This document shows positions 10,521 through 19,373 of a DNA stretch of 64,000 bases, one piece after another (position 1 is the first letter of the stretch; each line of letters begins with the position of its first letter). The notes under the pieces were generated by a model that worked only from the letters and a program-made list of their open reading frames with translations, was not told the origin of the DNA and did no database searches. The position numbers and the translations under genes are program-made. The DNA lies in assembly GCA_020723285.1 (NCBI GenBank), contig DYJE01000001.1, positions 249,509-313,508 of the forward strand, given 5' to 3'. The stretch comes from Desulforapulum autotrophicum. Its GTDB lineage: Bacteria; Desulfobacterota; Desulfobacteria; Desulfobacterales; Desulfolunaceae.

Positions 10521-12163
10521 TTGAAAAATATATCCCATTCTTCCATGCACGCGCATTTGTCTTCAAGAACGACCTTGTAGGTGTTCAGCTCGTCGGTCCA
10601 GAATTCGTCCTGAAACGGATAGACGGCGCTGTAATGTTTGGCCGCCTGCCGTCTGGTGCTGGTTTTATCCTCGTCTTTCCTATAATGGTACTGGTACACA
10701 CGCTGGTACATGTCGAGGCCGACTTCATAGGCCATGAGATCGGTTTTCTCCTCGTATTCCAGAAGCTCGTTGGCCAGGATTTCAAAACGGTCGCGCATGA
10801 GCAGCCGGAACTCCCGGTTGGCTTTTTCCATCTCAAGATTGTAGATCCGCTGAAGATAGGCTTTGAGCTGCGGGTCTTTGAGGGTTTCCACCTGTTTTTT
10901 CTCTTTGTCGACCAGGCGGAGGAAACGCCATGCGTCGTCAACCTTCTTCTGGCCCAGAAGCGCCAGAAGCAAGGGTCTGTTTTCCGTGAAATCTTTCCGG
11001 GTGTAGATATTGTCAAGGGCCTCCCTGTAATGCGCCCTGAACTCGTCGATGACGGACAGTGCCCGCTGGTAATGGCAGACGTCTTTGTAAATAAAGGATT
11101 TCAGGAGGAAATATTCCGGGGTGAAATAGTTGCTGTAAACCGGGGCTTTGAACGAATAGAGAAGGCCCATGGCTTTCTCCGGCTGGTTCAGCCGATACTG
11201 AACCCAGGACCGTTCCAGGAGATTTTGCGCCTGATACACGATATTGTCGCTGATCTTCATGTAAAGGTCGTCGGCGGCCTGATACTCCTTCTTTTCATAC
11301 AGCAGCCGGGCCAGGGTTTTCCTCACGTCGTTTTTCAGGTCCTCTCCCTTGAACGACGCGGCTTCGATTATTTTCAGGGTTTCGATGGCCGAATCAATTT
11401 TATCCCGGCTTACATCGTACAGCGCTTTCTGGAACAGGAACTCGTAATGGTAGTACGTGTCTTTCCGGATCTGGTTGAAATGCTGGTTGCCCCAGTCGTC
11501 AAACCCGTTTTCCCAGTCGAACACGCCCTGGTGGAAATGGATGAAATCATTCAGTTTGTCATCCACGAAACCGAATTCCTGGTCACAGATGGATTTCAAA
11601 ACGACCAGATCCCGGTCGTAAGGAAGGGTCCGTGTGATCTCCTCGAAAATCTCCAGGGAATAGTTGACGATCTGGACATCGGGTTTCCGGGTGATCAGAC
11701 GGGACAGGGTGTCCACCGCCGCGTGGGTCAGACCCATCTTCCGGAACGAGACTCCTAAAAAGAACTCGGCCCAGTCGTATTCATCGGCTGTGAATGAATT
11801 TTTGGAGATATAGTCGAAAAACAGGGGGGCCGCTTTCTCAAAATTGTCCCTGGCAAAAGTTTTGTAAGCTTTATCGAAAATTTCCGGATGCACGGTTTCA
11901 AGGGGTTTTTCCGTATCCTCTTTTTTTTCGGACGAAGCTTCGTCAACAAATGGCTGGACCGCTTCTTCGGATTTCGTCTCTTGTGAAGCGGAGTTCACCG
12001 GAGCAGCGGCTTTGCTATCCGCAGCGACAGGAGCCTTGACAACCGCTGTGGTGGCCGGCTTCACAGATTCAACGGCCTTTTCAGCGCAAAACGCGGAAGC
12101 GCCGATAAAGGCGGCTGTGAGAATGGCGATCAGTATGGCGGATATTCTAACGCTCATGGTCAT
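10517..12163 (-). CDS. TPR-like exported protein
   Basis: A 548-residue protein with an N-terminal signal (ILIAILTAAFIGASAFCA), an Ala/Lys/Pro-rich linker of about 70 residues, then degenerate TPR-like helices (for example residues 85-120 and 230-420). It starts with ATGA overlap on the barrel gene upstream and ends with ATGA overlap on the giant TPR gene downstream, so all three are coupled. An internal ATG two codons on is an alternative start. The likely role is a periplasmic adaptor between the inner-membrane motor and the outer membrane, inferred from its neighbours. Confidence 0.75.
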   Translation of the reverse strand: MTMSVRISAILIAILTAAFIGASAFCAEKAVESVKPATTAVVKAPVAADSKAAAPVNSASQETKSEEAVQPFVDEASSEKKEDTEKPLETVHPEIFDKAYKTFARDNFEKAAPLFFDYISKNSFTADEYDWAEFFLGVSFRKMGLTHAAVDTLSRLITRKPDVQIVNYSLEIFEEITRTLPYDRDLVVLKSICDQEFGFVDDKLNDFIHFHQGVFDWENGFDDWGNQHFNQIRKDTYYHYEFLFQKALYDVSRDKIDSAIETLKIIEAASFKGEDLKNDVRKTLARLLYEKKEYQAADDLYMKISDNIVYQAQNLLERSWVQYRLNQPEKAMGLLYSFKAPVYSNYFTPEYFLLKSFIYKDVCHYQRALSVIDEFRAHYREALDNIYTRKDFTENRPLLLALLGQKKVDDAWRFLRLVDKEKKQVETLKDPQLKAYLQRIYNLEMEKANREFRLLMRDRFEILANELLEYEEKTDLMAYEVGLDMYQRVYQYHYRKDEDKTSTRRQAAKHYSAVYPFQDEFWTDELNTYKVVLEDKCACMEEWDIFFK

Positions 12164-12879
12164 TTGTCTTTCAGGTATCCGTTGAGGATGTTCAGGGTTT
12201 CATCCGAATACGAAGGGCGGGCTCCAAGGTTGAAACCGTAACCCACGTTGACGCCGAACCACATGTTGTTCACCACCTCGTCCCCACGGTAGGTGATAAA
12301 ATCGCGCACCTCGAAAGCCAGGTTCATTTTCTGGTTGAGAAAGTACTTGATACCCGCGCCCATGCTTAAAATCAGTGCCGCTTCATCCTTGCCTTCGGTG
12401 ATGCCGTCGGAGTGGTTAACGGTGTAGAAATCAATGCCGCCTCCGGCCAGGAAGTAAGTTTCATGGTTCACCACCGTCTTGTTCAGCACCGCGTCCTTGC
12501 CGTAAAACGGCCGGATCACCAGATGGGTCAGGAGCTGGAACTTGGGTTCGTAATATTTCACCGGGGCTGCGCCAAAGTCTTTGAGGAGATCTTCGAGGAT
12601 GTTTTTTTCCGTGTTGAAATCGGCGTAAATACGCGCCACTTCCCAGGACAGGCGGTCGTCGAAGTGAAAGGTGTAGGCCATGCCGACGGGAAACACATGG
12701 TAAAAATCGTCGCTGGCGATGTAGCCTGTTGAAAACGCCAGTTCATGGTATTTGTGAAACATCTTTTCCTGAACGGCGAAGACGTTTTCCTCGCCTTTCA
12801 CATTGTCCGCCGAAACCACCGGGGCGCATAAAAAGATCAGAATCAGTGCATACAGAAGGACATGGGTTCGTCGCATCAT
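12160..12879 (-). CDS. Outer-membrane beta-barrel protein, Myxococcus-plus type
   Basis: A 239-residue protein with a Sec signal (LLYALILIFLCAPVVSA) and alternating amphipathic strands. It resembles the small outer-membrane beta-barrel family found next to AgmX proteins in Myxococcales and related deltaproteobacteria (the 'OMP_myx_plus' type). Typical elements are the early FAVQEKMFHKYHELAFSTGY segment, the mid-protein KYYEPKFQLLTHLVIRP and a late NMWFGVNVGYGFNLG strand. The ATG was chosen because AAGGAG lies 7 bases upstream; the longer form would need a TTG. It lies 11 bases after the AgmX gene and overlaps the next TPR gene. It probably forms the outer-membrane end of the complex. Confidence 0.75.
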   Translation of the reverse strand: MMRRTHVLLYALILIFLCAPVVSADNVKGEENVFAVQEKMFHKYHELAFSTGYIASDDFYHVFPVGMAYTFHFDDRLSWEVARIYADFNTEKNILEDLLKDFGAAPVKYYEPKFQLLTHLVIRPFYGKDAVLNKTVVNHETYFLAGGGIDFYTVNHSDGITEGKDEAALILSMGAGIKYFLNQKMNLAFEVRDFITYRGDEVVNNMWFGVNVGYGFNLGARPSYSDETLNILNGYLKDK

Positions 12880-12890
12880 CAAAAGGCTCC

Positions 12891-15407
12891 TTAAAAACCG
12901 GTGACGTCGAAAACAAAGGGATAGGAAACAATAACGTCCGCACCCTGGGGTTGAGGGAATTTCCAGCCTTTGATGGCCGAAATGATGCAGGCGTGGATCT
13001 GACTGGATTTCACGGTGGAGGATTTGATTTTCACGTCACCCACACCGCCGCTCTGGAGAATGGTCCATTCGAATTCCACACGACCCATGAGGCTGGGATC
13101 GCTCACCAGGGCCGACTCATAGCACCCGTTGATTTCATCCATATGGTCGTTGATGACCTTGGCCACGGCTTCGCGGCTGATGCCACCGCCACTGGCCCGG
13201 ACTTTTTTGGCCACCGGCGCGGCCACCACGGCCTTTACGGCACGTTTACCGGCTTTACCGGATTCCATGGCCGCCACGGAACCTTTTCCGCCGATGCCTG
13301 CGCTTCTGTAAACACCGGCCCCGCCTTTGTTGTTGATCACGCCGCCCGATGAAATGGCGATCTTGCTGTCTCCCAGGCTGCCCACGATACCGCCCAGTTT
13401 CACGTTGGCTTCATTGCCTCGCCGGCTGGTCACGGCGTCCATGTTGGTCACCGAGGCCAGGGCTTCGTTGGGTGCGATGCTGATGCCGGTTTTCTTGCCC
13501 AGGGCCGCAAGCAGTCCGACCTGGTTCACGTTCTTGTTCACCACGTTCCCGGCTTTGCCTGAACCGGTATCCGCCGGTTCAGAGCTCCGGGTTTCCACCT
13601 TCGGGCTTGACTGCTCTCGGGCCGCCGTTTTCAGGGTTTCTTTGGGTTCTTCTTTTTTCGCGAGTTCCTGTTTCACGGTTTTTTCAGGGTTGATCACAGG
13701 CGAAGGAAGAACGGGTTTGGGTTTCGGCAGGGGTTTCACCGGTTTTTTAATGTCTTCGGTATCCACTTTCACAAAAAAGGTTTCGGGATTCTTGAATTCC
13801 GATTTGTCCGGAAGTTTCACGGAATATGAAAACACGATGAGAAAGATCAGGTGGAAGATAAACGCCCGTGAACCGTACTTGAACGCCTGGGATTTCAATA
13901 CTTTTTGATGCAGGGGAACCACCGGGGCGGCCGGGTCCAGGGTGACCGGGTCCGGAGCCAGTACGCTTTTCCGGATCACGTAATCGTAATACCCGTCGGA
14001 GAGGTTCAATTCACCGCGAACGGGCAGAAGGGATGTGTAAACGGACGATCCGGAACCAAGCCCCTTGGGTTTCGACCCCATGTCCGCCTTGAGTTCCTTG
14101 TCTCCGGCTTTGTTGATGGTTCCAAGGAGCTTTTCGGTGAAGTAAATCCGGGTTCCCTGGGTTTCACTGTGGTGAACTCGGCAGAACGTTTCCTTGCCGT
14201 CCACCATCATGTGGTCCGTTTCGTTCTTCAGATGGGCGATGGAAACCAGGTTCCCGCCTTTGAATTTGATGATCTGGAGCACGTTATCTCCAGCGGTTTT
14301 ATCCTTAGATGCCCCATCGTTCTTGGACAGGATGTCACGAAGGCGGAACCGAGCTTCGCAATCGTCCTCGTCTTCATCCTCATCATCCACCGCCGATGCA
14401 AAAAAACCTGAGGGGAACGAATTCAATTCTTTTTTTGAAGGTTTAGCGGCTTCAACCTCCACCTTTCTTTTGTCAGGTTCGGGTCTTTGGTCCTGGCATT
14501 CTTTTTCAGACGGCTTCACATCGAGCGGCTGCTCGTCTTCCAGGGTTTGAGGCTGAACAACAGGAGTTTCCGGTTTTGTTTCAGAGACAAGCCCATAAGG
14601 CGAAGGGCGTTTGACCGTTTCACCGGGCTCATTCATTCTTACAGGCTCTTCAGGTTTCTGGATCACCGGCTGAACAGCGGGTCTGAACCGGTCGGTCACT
14701 TCATCCCTGGAACGAGACGCAACGTTCGCAGCGGCTGTGACAGACTGAGGCTTCTCTGTTTTCTCTTCAGGCTTTACACCGGTTTGATGGGTGAGAAGTT
14801 CTTCAATGCTGTCGAAATCCAGGTCGTCGTATTGATCCATCAAGGTGAGAAGATTACGGACGATGGCCGGTTGCGGTTCTTCCTTGATCTCCGGTTTCGC
14901 TTTCTCCTGCTGAACTTTGAGCGGTTTTGAAACACTGGCCGTCGGGACCGTTTCAGCGGCTTTTTTGGCCATGGCCGGAACAGTCACCGTGTCCATGGGA
15001 GCAAGCTTCGGAATGATCGGCTCGTCGGTATTCATGGCGGTCATCTTCTTCAGTTTGGCCTTGACGGTGTAACGTCCGATCTTGACCACGTCAAACGATC
15101 CCACGGCGCTTTCCGACACGTCACGGTTGTTGACGGTGAGACCGCCGGGCCGGCCCAGGTTCACCACCCGGATACGGCCGTTATGAATGATGAATTCCGC
15201 CTGGATGTCGTCCAGATCCGGATCGTCCAGAACGAGATCGGCAAAGGCCGAACCGCCCACTTTCACCGATGAGCTGTCAAAACAGTCCCAGCCCAGATAG
15301 GTTTCACCTAAAAAGATGTAAAACTGGGACACAAATCCGGCAACCGCGGGTGTCATGGTCGTTCTGTCCATTTCATTTCGTTCGATCATCATGTCTCTCA
15401 TGGTCAT
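12891..15407 (-). CDS. FHA/AgmX-PglI trans-envelope protein (GltG/GltJ-like)
   Basis: An 838-residue modular protein. An N-terminal FHA-like domain (about 25-120) precedes a long Pro/Glu/Lys-rich region. A single membrane segment near residues 510-530 (FIFHLIFLIVFSYSVKLP) leads to a periplasmic Pro/Lys linker. The C-terminal ~100 residues match the AgmX/PglI TonB-like domain (GGGISREAVAKVI, YESALV, GWKFPQP). This layout is that of Myxococcus GltG/GltJ-class proteins, which couple the AglRQS proton channel to the outer membrane. AGGG lies 9 bases before the third codon (ATG at 15401), so that may be the true start. The adjacent ExbB/ExbD genes supply the presumed energiser. Confidence 0.85.
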   Translation of the reverse strand: MTMRDMMIERNEMDRTTMTPAVAGFVSQFYIFLGETYLGWDCFDSSSVKVGGSAFADLVLDDPDLDDIQAEFIIHNGRIRVVNLGRPGGLTVNNRDVSESAVGSFDVVKIGRYTVKAKLKKMTAMNTDEPIIPKLAPMDTVTVPAMAKKAAETVPTASVSKPLKVQQEKAKPEIKEEPQPAIVRNLLTLMDQYDDLDFDSIEELLTHQTGVKPEEKTEKPQSVTAAANVASRSRDEVTDRFRPAVQPVIQKPEEPVRMNEPGETVKRPSPYGLVSETKPETPVVQPQTLEDEQPLDVKPSEKECQDQRPEPDKRKVEVEAAKPSKKELNSFPSGFFASAVDDEDEDEDDCEARFRLRDILSKNDGASKDKTAGDNVLQIIKFKGGNLVSIAHLKNETDHMMVDGKETFCRVHHSETQGTRIYFTEKLLGTINKAGDKELKADMGSKPKGLGSGSSVYTSLLPVRGELNLSDGYYDYVIRKSVLAPDPVTLDPAAPVVPLHQKVLKSQAFKYGSRAFIFHLIFLIVFSYSVKLPDKSEFKNPETFFVKVDTEDIKKPVKPLPKPKPVLPSPVINPEKTVKQELAKKEEPKETLKTAAREQSSPKVETRSSEPADTGSGKAGNVVNKNVNQVGLLAALGKKTGISIAPNEALASVTNMDAVTSRRGNEANVKLGGIVGSLGDSKIAISSGGVINNKGGAGVYRSAGIGGKGSVAAMESGKAGKRAVKAVVAAPVAKKVRASGGGISREAVAKVINDHMDEINGCYESALVSDPSLMGRVEFEWTILQSGGVGDVKIKSSTVKSSQIHACIISAIKGWKFPQPQGADVIVSYPFVFDVTGF

Positions 15408-15447
15408 TCACCCTAAAATGTATGGGCTGTTCAGCCGTTTAAAGCTT

Positions 15448-15771
15448 TTAGTGTTTCACCGGCCCTTTGACTGCGTCCGGTTTTTCATCGATTTTGCGGA
15501 TGTCATGGGATTCCAGAATCTCTTTTCTGTAGTTTTCCCGGTACGTCAGCATGGATTTGACCTGATTTTTTTTCCTCTGAAGAAGATAAATGGCCCCGGA
15601 TTTCAGGGCCTGTCCCGTCACATAGGAGTTTCCGAAGTCGATGCGGGTCAAGAGTTCGTCCGGCGCTGGTGCTTCCTTGGCTTTGGCGTCTTTGGTTTCA
15701 GCGGCATACGCTGTGGGAGAACCGAAAATCAGTTCGATGAAAAACACGATCAGGCACATTCTTTTCAACAT
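15448..15771 (-). CDS. Small exported protein of the ExbD-AgmX locus
   Basis: A 107-residue protein with a signal peptide (MLKRMCLIVFFIELIFGSPTAYA) and a short, charged, mostly helical mature part. The start was set at an ATG 6 bases after GGAGG; a longer frame would overlap the ExbD gene. It sits between the second ExbD gene and the AgmX gene. No family was recognised. Its fixed position inside the operon suggests a periplasmic accessory of the proton-channel complex; this is inference only. Confidence 0.7.
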   Translation of the reverse strand: MLKRMCLIVFFIELIFGSPTAYAAETKDAKAKEAPAPDELLTRIDFGNSYVTGQALKSGAIYLLQRKKNQVKSMLTYRENYRKEILESHDIRKIDEKPDAVKGPVKH

Positions 15772-15794
15772 CGTCCACCTCCCCGTTTTCACCC

Positions 15795-16268
15795 TCATTC
15801 CGTTTCCACCACACCGAACTGGAAATTGGGATACCCCGCCCGTCCGGCTGTTTTCACGATGGCGTTCACCACCTTGAATGAATGCTCCTTGTCGCAGAGA
15901 AAGAGGATATGCTCTTTTCTTTCCGCGATGTTCACGTCCTTTTTCAAGGTGTCCGCCACATCCCTGTAGTTCTTCAGGGCATCGTACAGTTTGTCGAGTC
16001 CTTCGACGTTTTCCCCTTTCACCGTGGCAATGACGTTGCCGTCCAGCTTCAGTTCATTCCGTGTGAGAACCAGCCGGATGCTGTCTTTGTAATCCAGCTT
16101 GGATGTGGACTGGGGCAGTTTCATATCTCCGTCGAGGCTCATCTGTTCGGGGTTGTTCGAAAAAGAGAAAAGAAGAAAGATCAAAATGATGGTGAACATG
16201 TCCATCATGGATGTCAGCTGAAGTTTCGGAACCTTCGATGAACCTGTCCGTTTACGTCCCAGAGCCAT
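15795..16268 (-). CDS. exbD: ExbD/TolR family protein (second copy, AglS/AglQ-like)
   Basis: A 157-residue protein with a short cytoplasmic N-terminus, one membrane segment (MFTIILIFLLFSF) preceded by the conserved L-T-S-M-M-D-M motif, and a periplasmic domain. The Asp just before the helix is at the position of the proton-carrying residue of ExbD/TolR. ribosome site GGGGGA precedes the ATG. It lies 8 bases after the first ExbD gene. With the ExbB-type protein it should form a proton-driven stator; a pair of TolR-like proteins beside one TolQ-like protein is also the arrangement of Myxococcus AglRQS. Confidence 0.88.
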   Translation of the reverse strand: MALGRKRTGSSKVPKLQLTSMMDMFTIILIFLLFSFSNNPEQMSLDGDMKLPQSTSKLDYKDSIRLVLTRNELKLDGNVIATVKGENVEGLDKLYDALKNYRDVADTLKKDVNIAERKEHILFLCDKEHSFKVVNAIVKTAGRAGYPNFQFGVVETE

Positions 16269-16276
16269 GATTCCCC

Positions 16277-16789
16277 CTATCCCACTTTCCCTGAAAGGAC
16301 GACATTGGGAAAAAGTTCGGCGTTGTTCGCAGAGCGCGCCGTATCCATGGTCCGGATGATGGTGCCGTAAGCCACCTGCTGGGTGGGAACAAGAATCACC
16401 GTGTCACTCTTGGGATACTTGTCTTTGATATACTGGAGATGCTGGGAAATTTTCTCCATGGGGTAAACCTCGGGATTTTTCACCGGCATCTCCGTTTCAA
16501 GCTTCACCAGATCGTTGTACGACAGTTCATCGCATGTAGCGGTGAGCACCACGGCTTTTTCTTTCAGCTCCACGATCACCGTGACTTTGGCGTCGGCTTT
16601 CGAAGGCTTGCCTTTCGTGGTAGCCGATGTGGATGAAAGAACGGGAACGGAGGTGTTGATGGCCTTGATGTGGTAAAACGAGGCGGATAACAATAAAAAG
16701 GGAATGAGCACAAGAAACATGTTCATGACCGGAACGAGTTCCAGTTCGTCATCCCCGATATCTTCACGGCGTCGTGATCGTAAGGCCAT
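16277..16789 (-). CDS. exbD: ExbD/TolR family protein (first copy)
   Basis: A 170-residue ExbD/TolR homologue: charged cytoplasmic start, the motif L-V-P-V-M-N-M-F leading into a single membrane helix (LVLIPFLLLSASFY), then a periplasmic domain. The residue aligned with the usual catalytic Asp is Asn (MNMF, against MDMF in the second copy), so this copy may be structural rather than proton-conducting. AAGGAG lies 7 bases before the ATG. It is 4 bases from the ExbB-type gene. Confidence 0.88.
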   Translation of the reverse strand: MALRSRRREDIGDDELELVPVMNMFLVLIPFLLLSASFYHIKAINTSVPVLSSTSATTKGKPSKADAKVTVIVELKEKAVVLTATCDELSYNDLVKLETEMPVKNPEVYPMEKISQHLQYIKDKYPKSDTVILVPTQQVAYGTIIRTMDTARSANNAELFPNVVLSGKVG

Positions 16790-16793
16790 GATC

Positions 16794-17423
16794 CTACTCC
16801 TTTTCTTCCCGTTTCATGGACGTCAGAAGGTTGTACAGGGCCAGGGCTTTTTCCTCGAACTGGCTGATGATGTGATCGCCCCGGTTGTTCAGGATGTAAT
16901 AGGCGATCAGACAGGGAATGGCCACGATGAGCCCGAAGGCCGTGGTGAGCATGGCCACGGAAATCCCTTTGGCGAGGATTTCCTGCTTCATGGCCGCGTT
17001 GGCGCTGCTCACGCCGTCGAAGGCGGAAATCAGACCCTGGATGGTTCCCAGAAGCCCCAGGAGTGTGGCGATGTTGGCGAACAGCGTCAGGTAGTTGATC
17101 CGGGCCTTGACCACGCCGGTTTCTCGCATGATGTTCTCTTCAAGGACCATTTCGATCTCTTTGTCCCGTTTGTCCGCTTTCATCATGCCGGACTTCAGGA
17201 TGCGGCCCAGGGGATGGTTTTCAATTTTCGAACATTCCTCAAGAGCCCCCCTGTAATTCATTTTTTCAAGAAGCCCGGAAATTCTCAGGTAAGTGCTGTC
17301 CGCGTTCAGTTTGAGTTTAAAAAACAGAAATGCCGCCCGTTCACAGCTGATGGCAAGAGCCGTGATGGATACAGCCAGAATGACATACATAAATGGACCG
17401 CCACTGTTAAAGAATGCAAACAC
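16794..17423 (-). CDS. exbB: MotA/TolQ/ExbB proton channel protein (AglR-like)
   Basis: A 209-residue inner-membrane protein of the MotA/TolQ/ExbB family. One helix lies near the N-terminus (MYVILAVSITALAISCERAAF), a cytoplasmic domain follows, and two C-terminal helices carry the family pattern LLGLLGTIQGLISAF and AMLTTAFGLIVAIPCLIAYY. A GTG start was chosen because GGGGAGG stands 5 bases upstream; the ATG 30 bases earlier has no ribosome site. It is the first gene of the 12-gene operon and lies behind a sigma-54-type promoter. Role: proton-driven energising of the AgmX-containing envelope complex, by analogy with Tol-Pal, TonB and Agl/Glt systems. Confidence 0.88.
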   Translation of the reverse strand: MFAFFNSGGPFMYVILAVSITALAISCERAAFLFFKLKLNADSTYLRISGLLEKMNYRGALEECSKIENHPLGRILKSGMMKADKRDKEIEMVLEENIMRETGVVKARINYLTLFANIATLLGLLGTIQGLISAFDGVSSANAAMKQEILAKGISVAMLTTAFGLIVAIPCLIAYYILNNRGDHIISQFEEKALALYNLLTSMKREEKE

Positions 17424-17777
17424 GTAAACCTCCCCGCTTGCTTTACTGTTCATTATTTTTGTTAGATGAGATCAAACGTTCACGTCTGTCTGAGCGCTCT
17501 GCAACATGCATGCCGCCAGCCAAACCTTGAAAACTTTGGATTTTCAGGTTTCAGACGATTGTAAACGCCCCCGGAGGAGTTCCTGGATGTCAATCCTTGA
17601 TCAGCGCGCAATTCACCGTTTATATTAGTGCGGGAGCGCGCATGCATATGTTCCTTAATCACAGAACATCGCCTGGATCAAGCTGAATTTTTACGGTTTT
17701 TAAAAAAAATAAACACTGATCATATGTAGTGAGCGGTAGCGAAATGTAATCATGGCGATGATGAAATCGTGCCGTTT
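17424..17777. other. Intergenic region upstream of the ExbB-led operon
   Basis: No convincing gene lies here. It contains the sigma-54 element listed separately and, at about 17607-17642, an inverted GCGCGC pair around an AT-rich centre that could be an activator site. The few short frames present are not supported by ribosome sites or recognisable protein sequence. Confidence 0.6.
17500..17515 (-). promoter_or_regulatory. Sigma-54 (-24/-12) promoter
   Basis: The minus strand reads CGGCATGCATGTTGCA. GG and GC are separated by exactly 10 bases, the -12 part TTGCA is perfect, and the -24 part CGGCAT matches TGGCAC at four of six positions. Transcription would start near 17488, about 65 bases before the chosen GTG. 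Such a promoter needs an enhancer-binding activator, which is not encoded in this window. Confidence 0.6.
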
Positions 17778-19067
17778 TTAACGTAAGTCCAGAACAAGAT
17801 CGCCATAGTCATCAAAAAGGAGTTCCTCGGGTTCTCCCATGGACGCACCGGGAATGGCATTCAATTCATCCAGGAGCGCTGAACTGGCAAGAAACTCCGT
17901 CACATGCCGGGTATCACGGATGATGACAGCCCTTACATTCTCGGGATCCGTGATTCCCGTGGTGAAAAATGCCGCCTGGACCGCGCTTAAATCGTTGTCC
18001 AGCCTGACAGGGATGAAGGCTTTTCGAAGGGATGTGCTGGTCAAGGCATTGACCAGGGTTTTTTCGTAATCCAGTTTACTGTAAAGCTTTTCCGTGATGA
18101 TGTCGGCGTTGCCCAGACCGATGGCGTTGCCGAAGCTGTGTTCGGAAAGATCAAGAAGGGCGATTCGTGTGGCGTGAAGATTTACAGAAAAATCATCTTC
18201 CATCAGATCATAGGCCCGGCCGGTGACATTGGGGTCCATGCCCGATCCGCTGATGTCCTTGCCGATGGCCTGAATGATCAGGGCGTCGAGTTTTTTGAAA
18301 GGAAGCCGGGGGAAAAGATGCTTTGCACGGGTCAGAAGCCGTGTTTCCTCCGTGAAAATATCCGCAGCGGCCATGGCTTTGATTTCCGAAGGTTCCTCAC
18401 GGCAGTTTTCAACCACACCCAGCGCAAATCGAATGTTGGTCCGGCGTATCAGACAGTCACCCGCCGCTTTGATCACCGGATAAAACCCGTGCCGCAAGGC
18501 GGCCTGGTGAAGGGCGGCGGCCCCCTGATGCTTGCCCATGCCGATGCACAGCATTTTGTAAATGCCGCTTTCCACCGGCCCTTTGAATTTGGTGTGGGGT
18601 TTGATCCGGTTGACGGCCACGCTGTGATCCATACCCAGAGCGTCTTTAGAAAAGCAGACCGGAACATCGTCCAGAATCGAACCGACGATCTCAACATCCA
18701 GAGTGGACAAGATAGAGGTGCCACAGGTCTCTTCGGTGATTCCGAGACTTTCAAGCACCTTGACCTGCCCTTCGGCCACCGCGCCCCCGTGGCTTCCCAT
18801 GGCCGGGATGATCACCGGAACGGCATCCATGTCTTTCAAACGCCGGCACAGGGTTTTCACCATGACCTTCAGCCCCGCGATGTTCCGGCTGCCCACAGCC
18901 ACTGCCACCCGGTGTCCCGGCTTGATCACCCGGTTATCCAGCACCTGATCGAGCGTATGGTTCACCTCGGTTTCAATGTCGCTGATGCCCGTTTGATCCA
19001 CGTTCATTTTCACACGGTGAAAACGCGGAAGTTTTCTGTTTCCATGCACAAAAAAGGGACATTTCAT
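17778..19067 (-). CDS. DUF2088/LarA-like domain protein
   Basis: A 429-residue cytoplasmic protein with the features of the DUF2088 family, whose best-known member is the nickel-dependent lactate racemase LarA: an N-terminal VAVAVGSRNI segment, a glycine/histidine motif PAMGSHGGA near residue 90, and VNRIKPHTKFKGPVESG mid-protein. The substrate cannot be told from sequence, and no larB, larC or larE partner is nearby, so racemase activity is doubtful. The start is uncertain: the ATG at 19067 was preferred over a TTG at 19112. It stands alone between the ExbB operon and a divergent gene. Confidence 0.7.
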   Translation of the reverse strand: MKCPFFVHGNRKLPRFHRVKMNVDQTGISDIETEVNHTLDQVLDNRVIKPGHRVAVAVGSRNIAGLKVMVKTLCRRLKDMDAVPVIIPAMGSHGGAVAEGQVKVLESLGITEETCGTSILSTLDVEIVGSILDDVPVCFSKDALGMDHSVAVNRIKPHTKFKGPVESGIYKMLCIGMGKHQGAAALHQAALRHGFYPVIKAAGDCLIRRTNIRFALGVVENCREEPSEIKAMAAADIFTEETRLLTRAKHLFPRLPFKKLDALIIQAIGKDISGSGMDPNVTGRAYDLMEDDFSVNLHATRIALLDLSEHSFGNAIGLGNADIITEKLYSKLDYEKTLVNALTSTSLRKAFIPVRLDNDLSAVQAAFFTTGITDPENVRAVIIRDTRHVTEFLASSALLDELNAIPGASMGEPEELLFDDYGDLVLDLR

Positions 19068-19373
19068 GGATATATTCCCACTCTTGTTGAAGGGTTCAAT
19101 GTCATTTTCCAAAGCTATACAGATGCCTGTTCCTCATCGGACGATATAAAATTACGACATATCGCCATACTGATCAAATAGAAACAACTATTTCCGTTCT
19201 TCTGTCGTCACCTGCCCTCATTACGAATTTTTGTTTCGATGCAAAACAGGTTGGAACACCCGGCATGAACCGCGTTCATAATTCCAGACATCACACCGCA
19301 CATTCTGGCATGATTTATGTTAATGATTTGAAAGCAGAATAAAATAAGAAAAGGAGCCGACAAGGAGAAAACC

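Noticed and set aside
10634-11758. Plus-strand frame of 374 codons
   Set aside because: Antisense of the TPR gene, with a His/Phe/Val-rich composition typical of shadows and no recognisable domain.
18138-19181. Plus-strand frame of 347 codons
   Set aside because: Fully antisense to the DUF2088 gene, His/Asp/Arg-rich and without family motifs.
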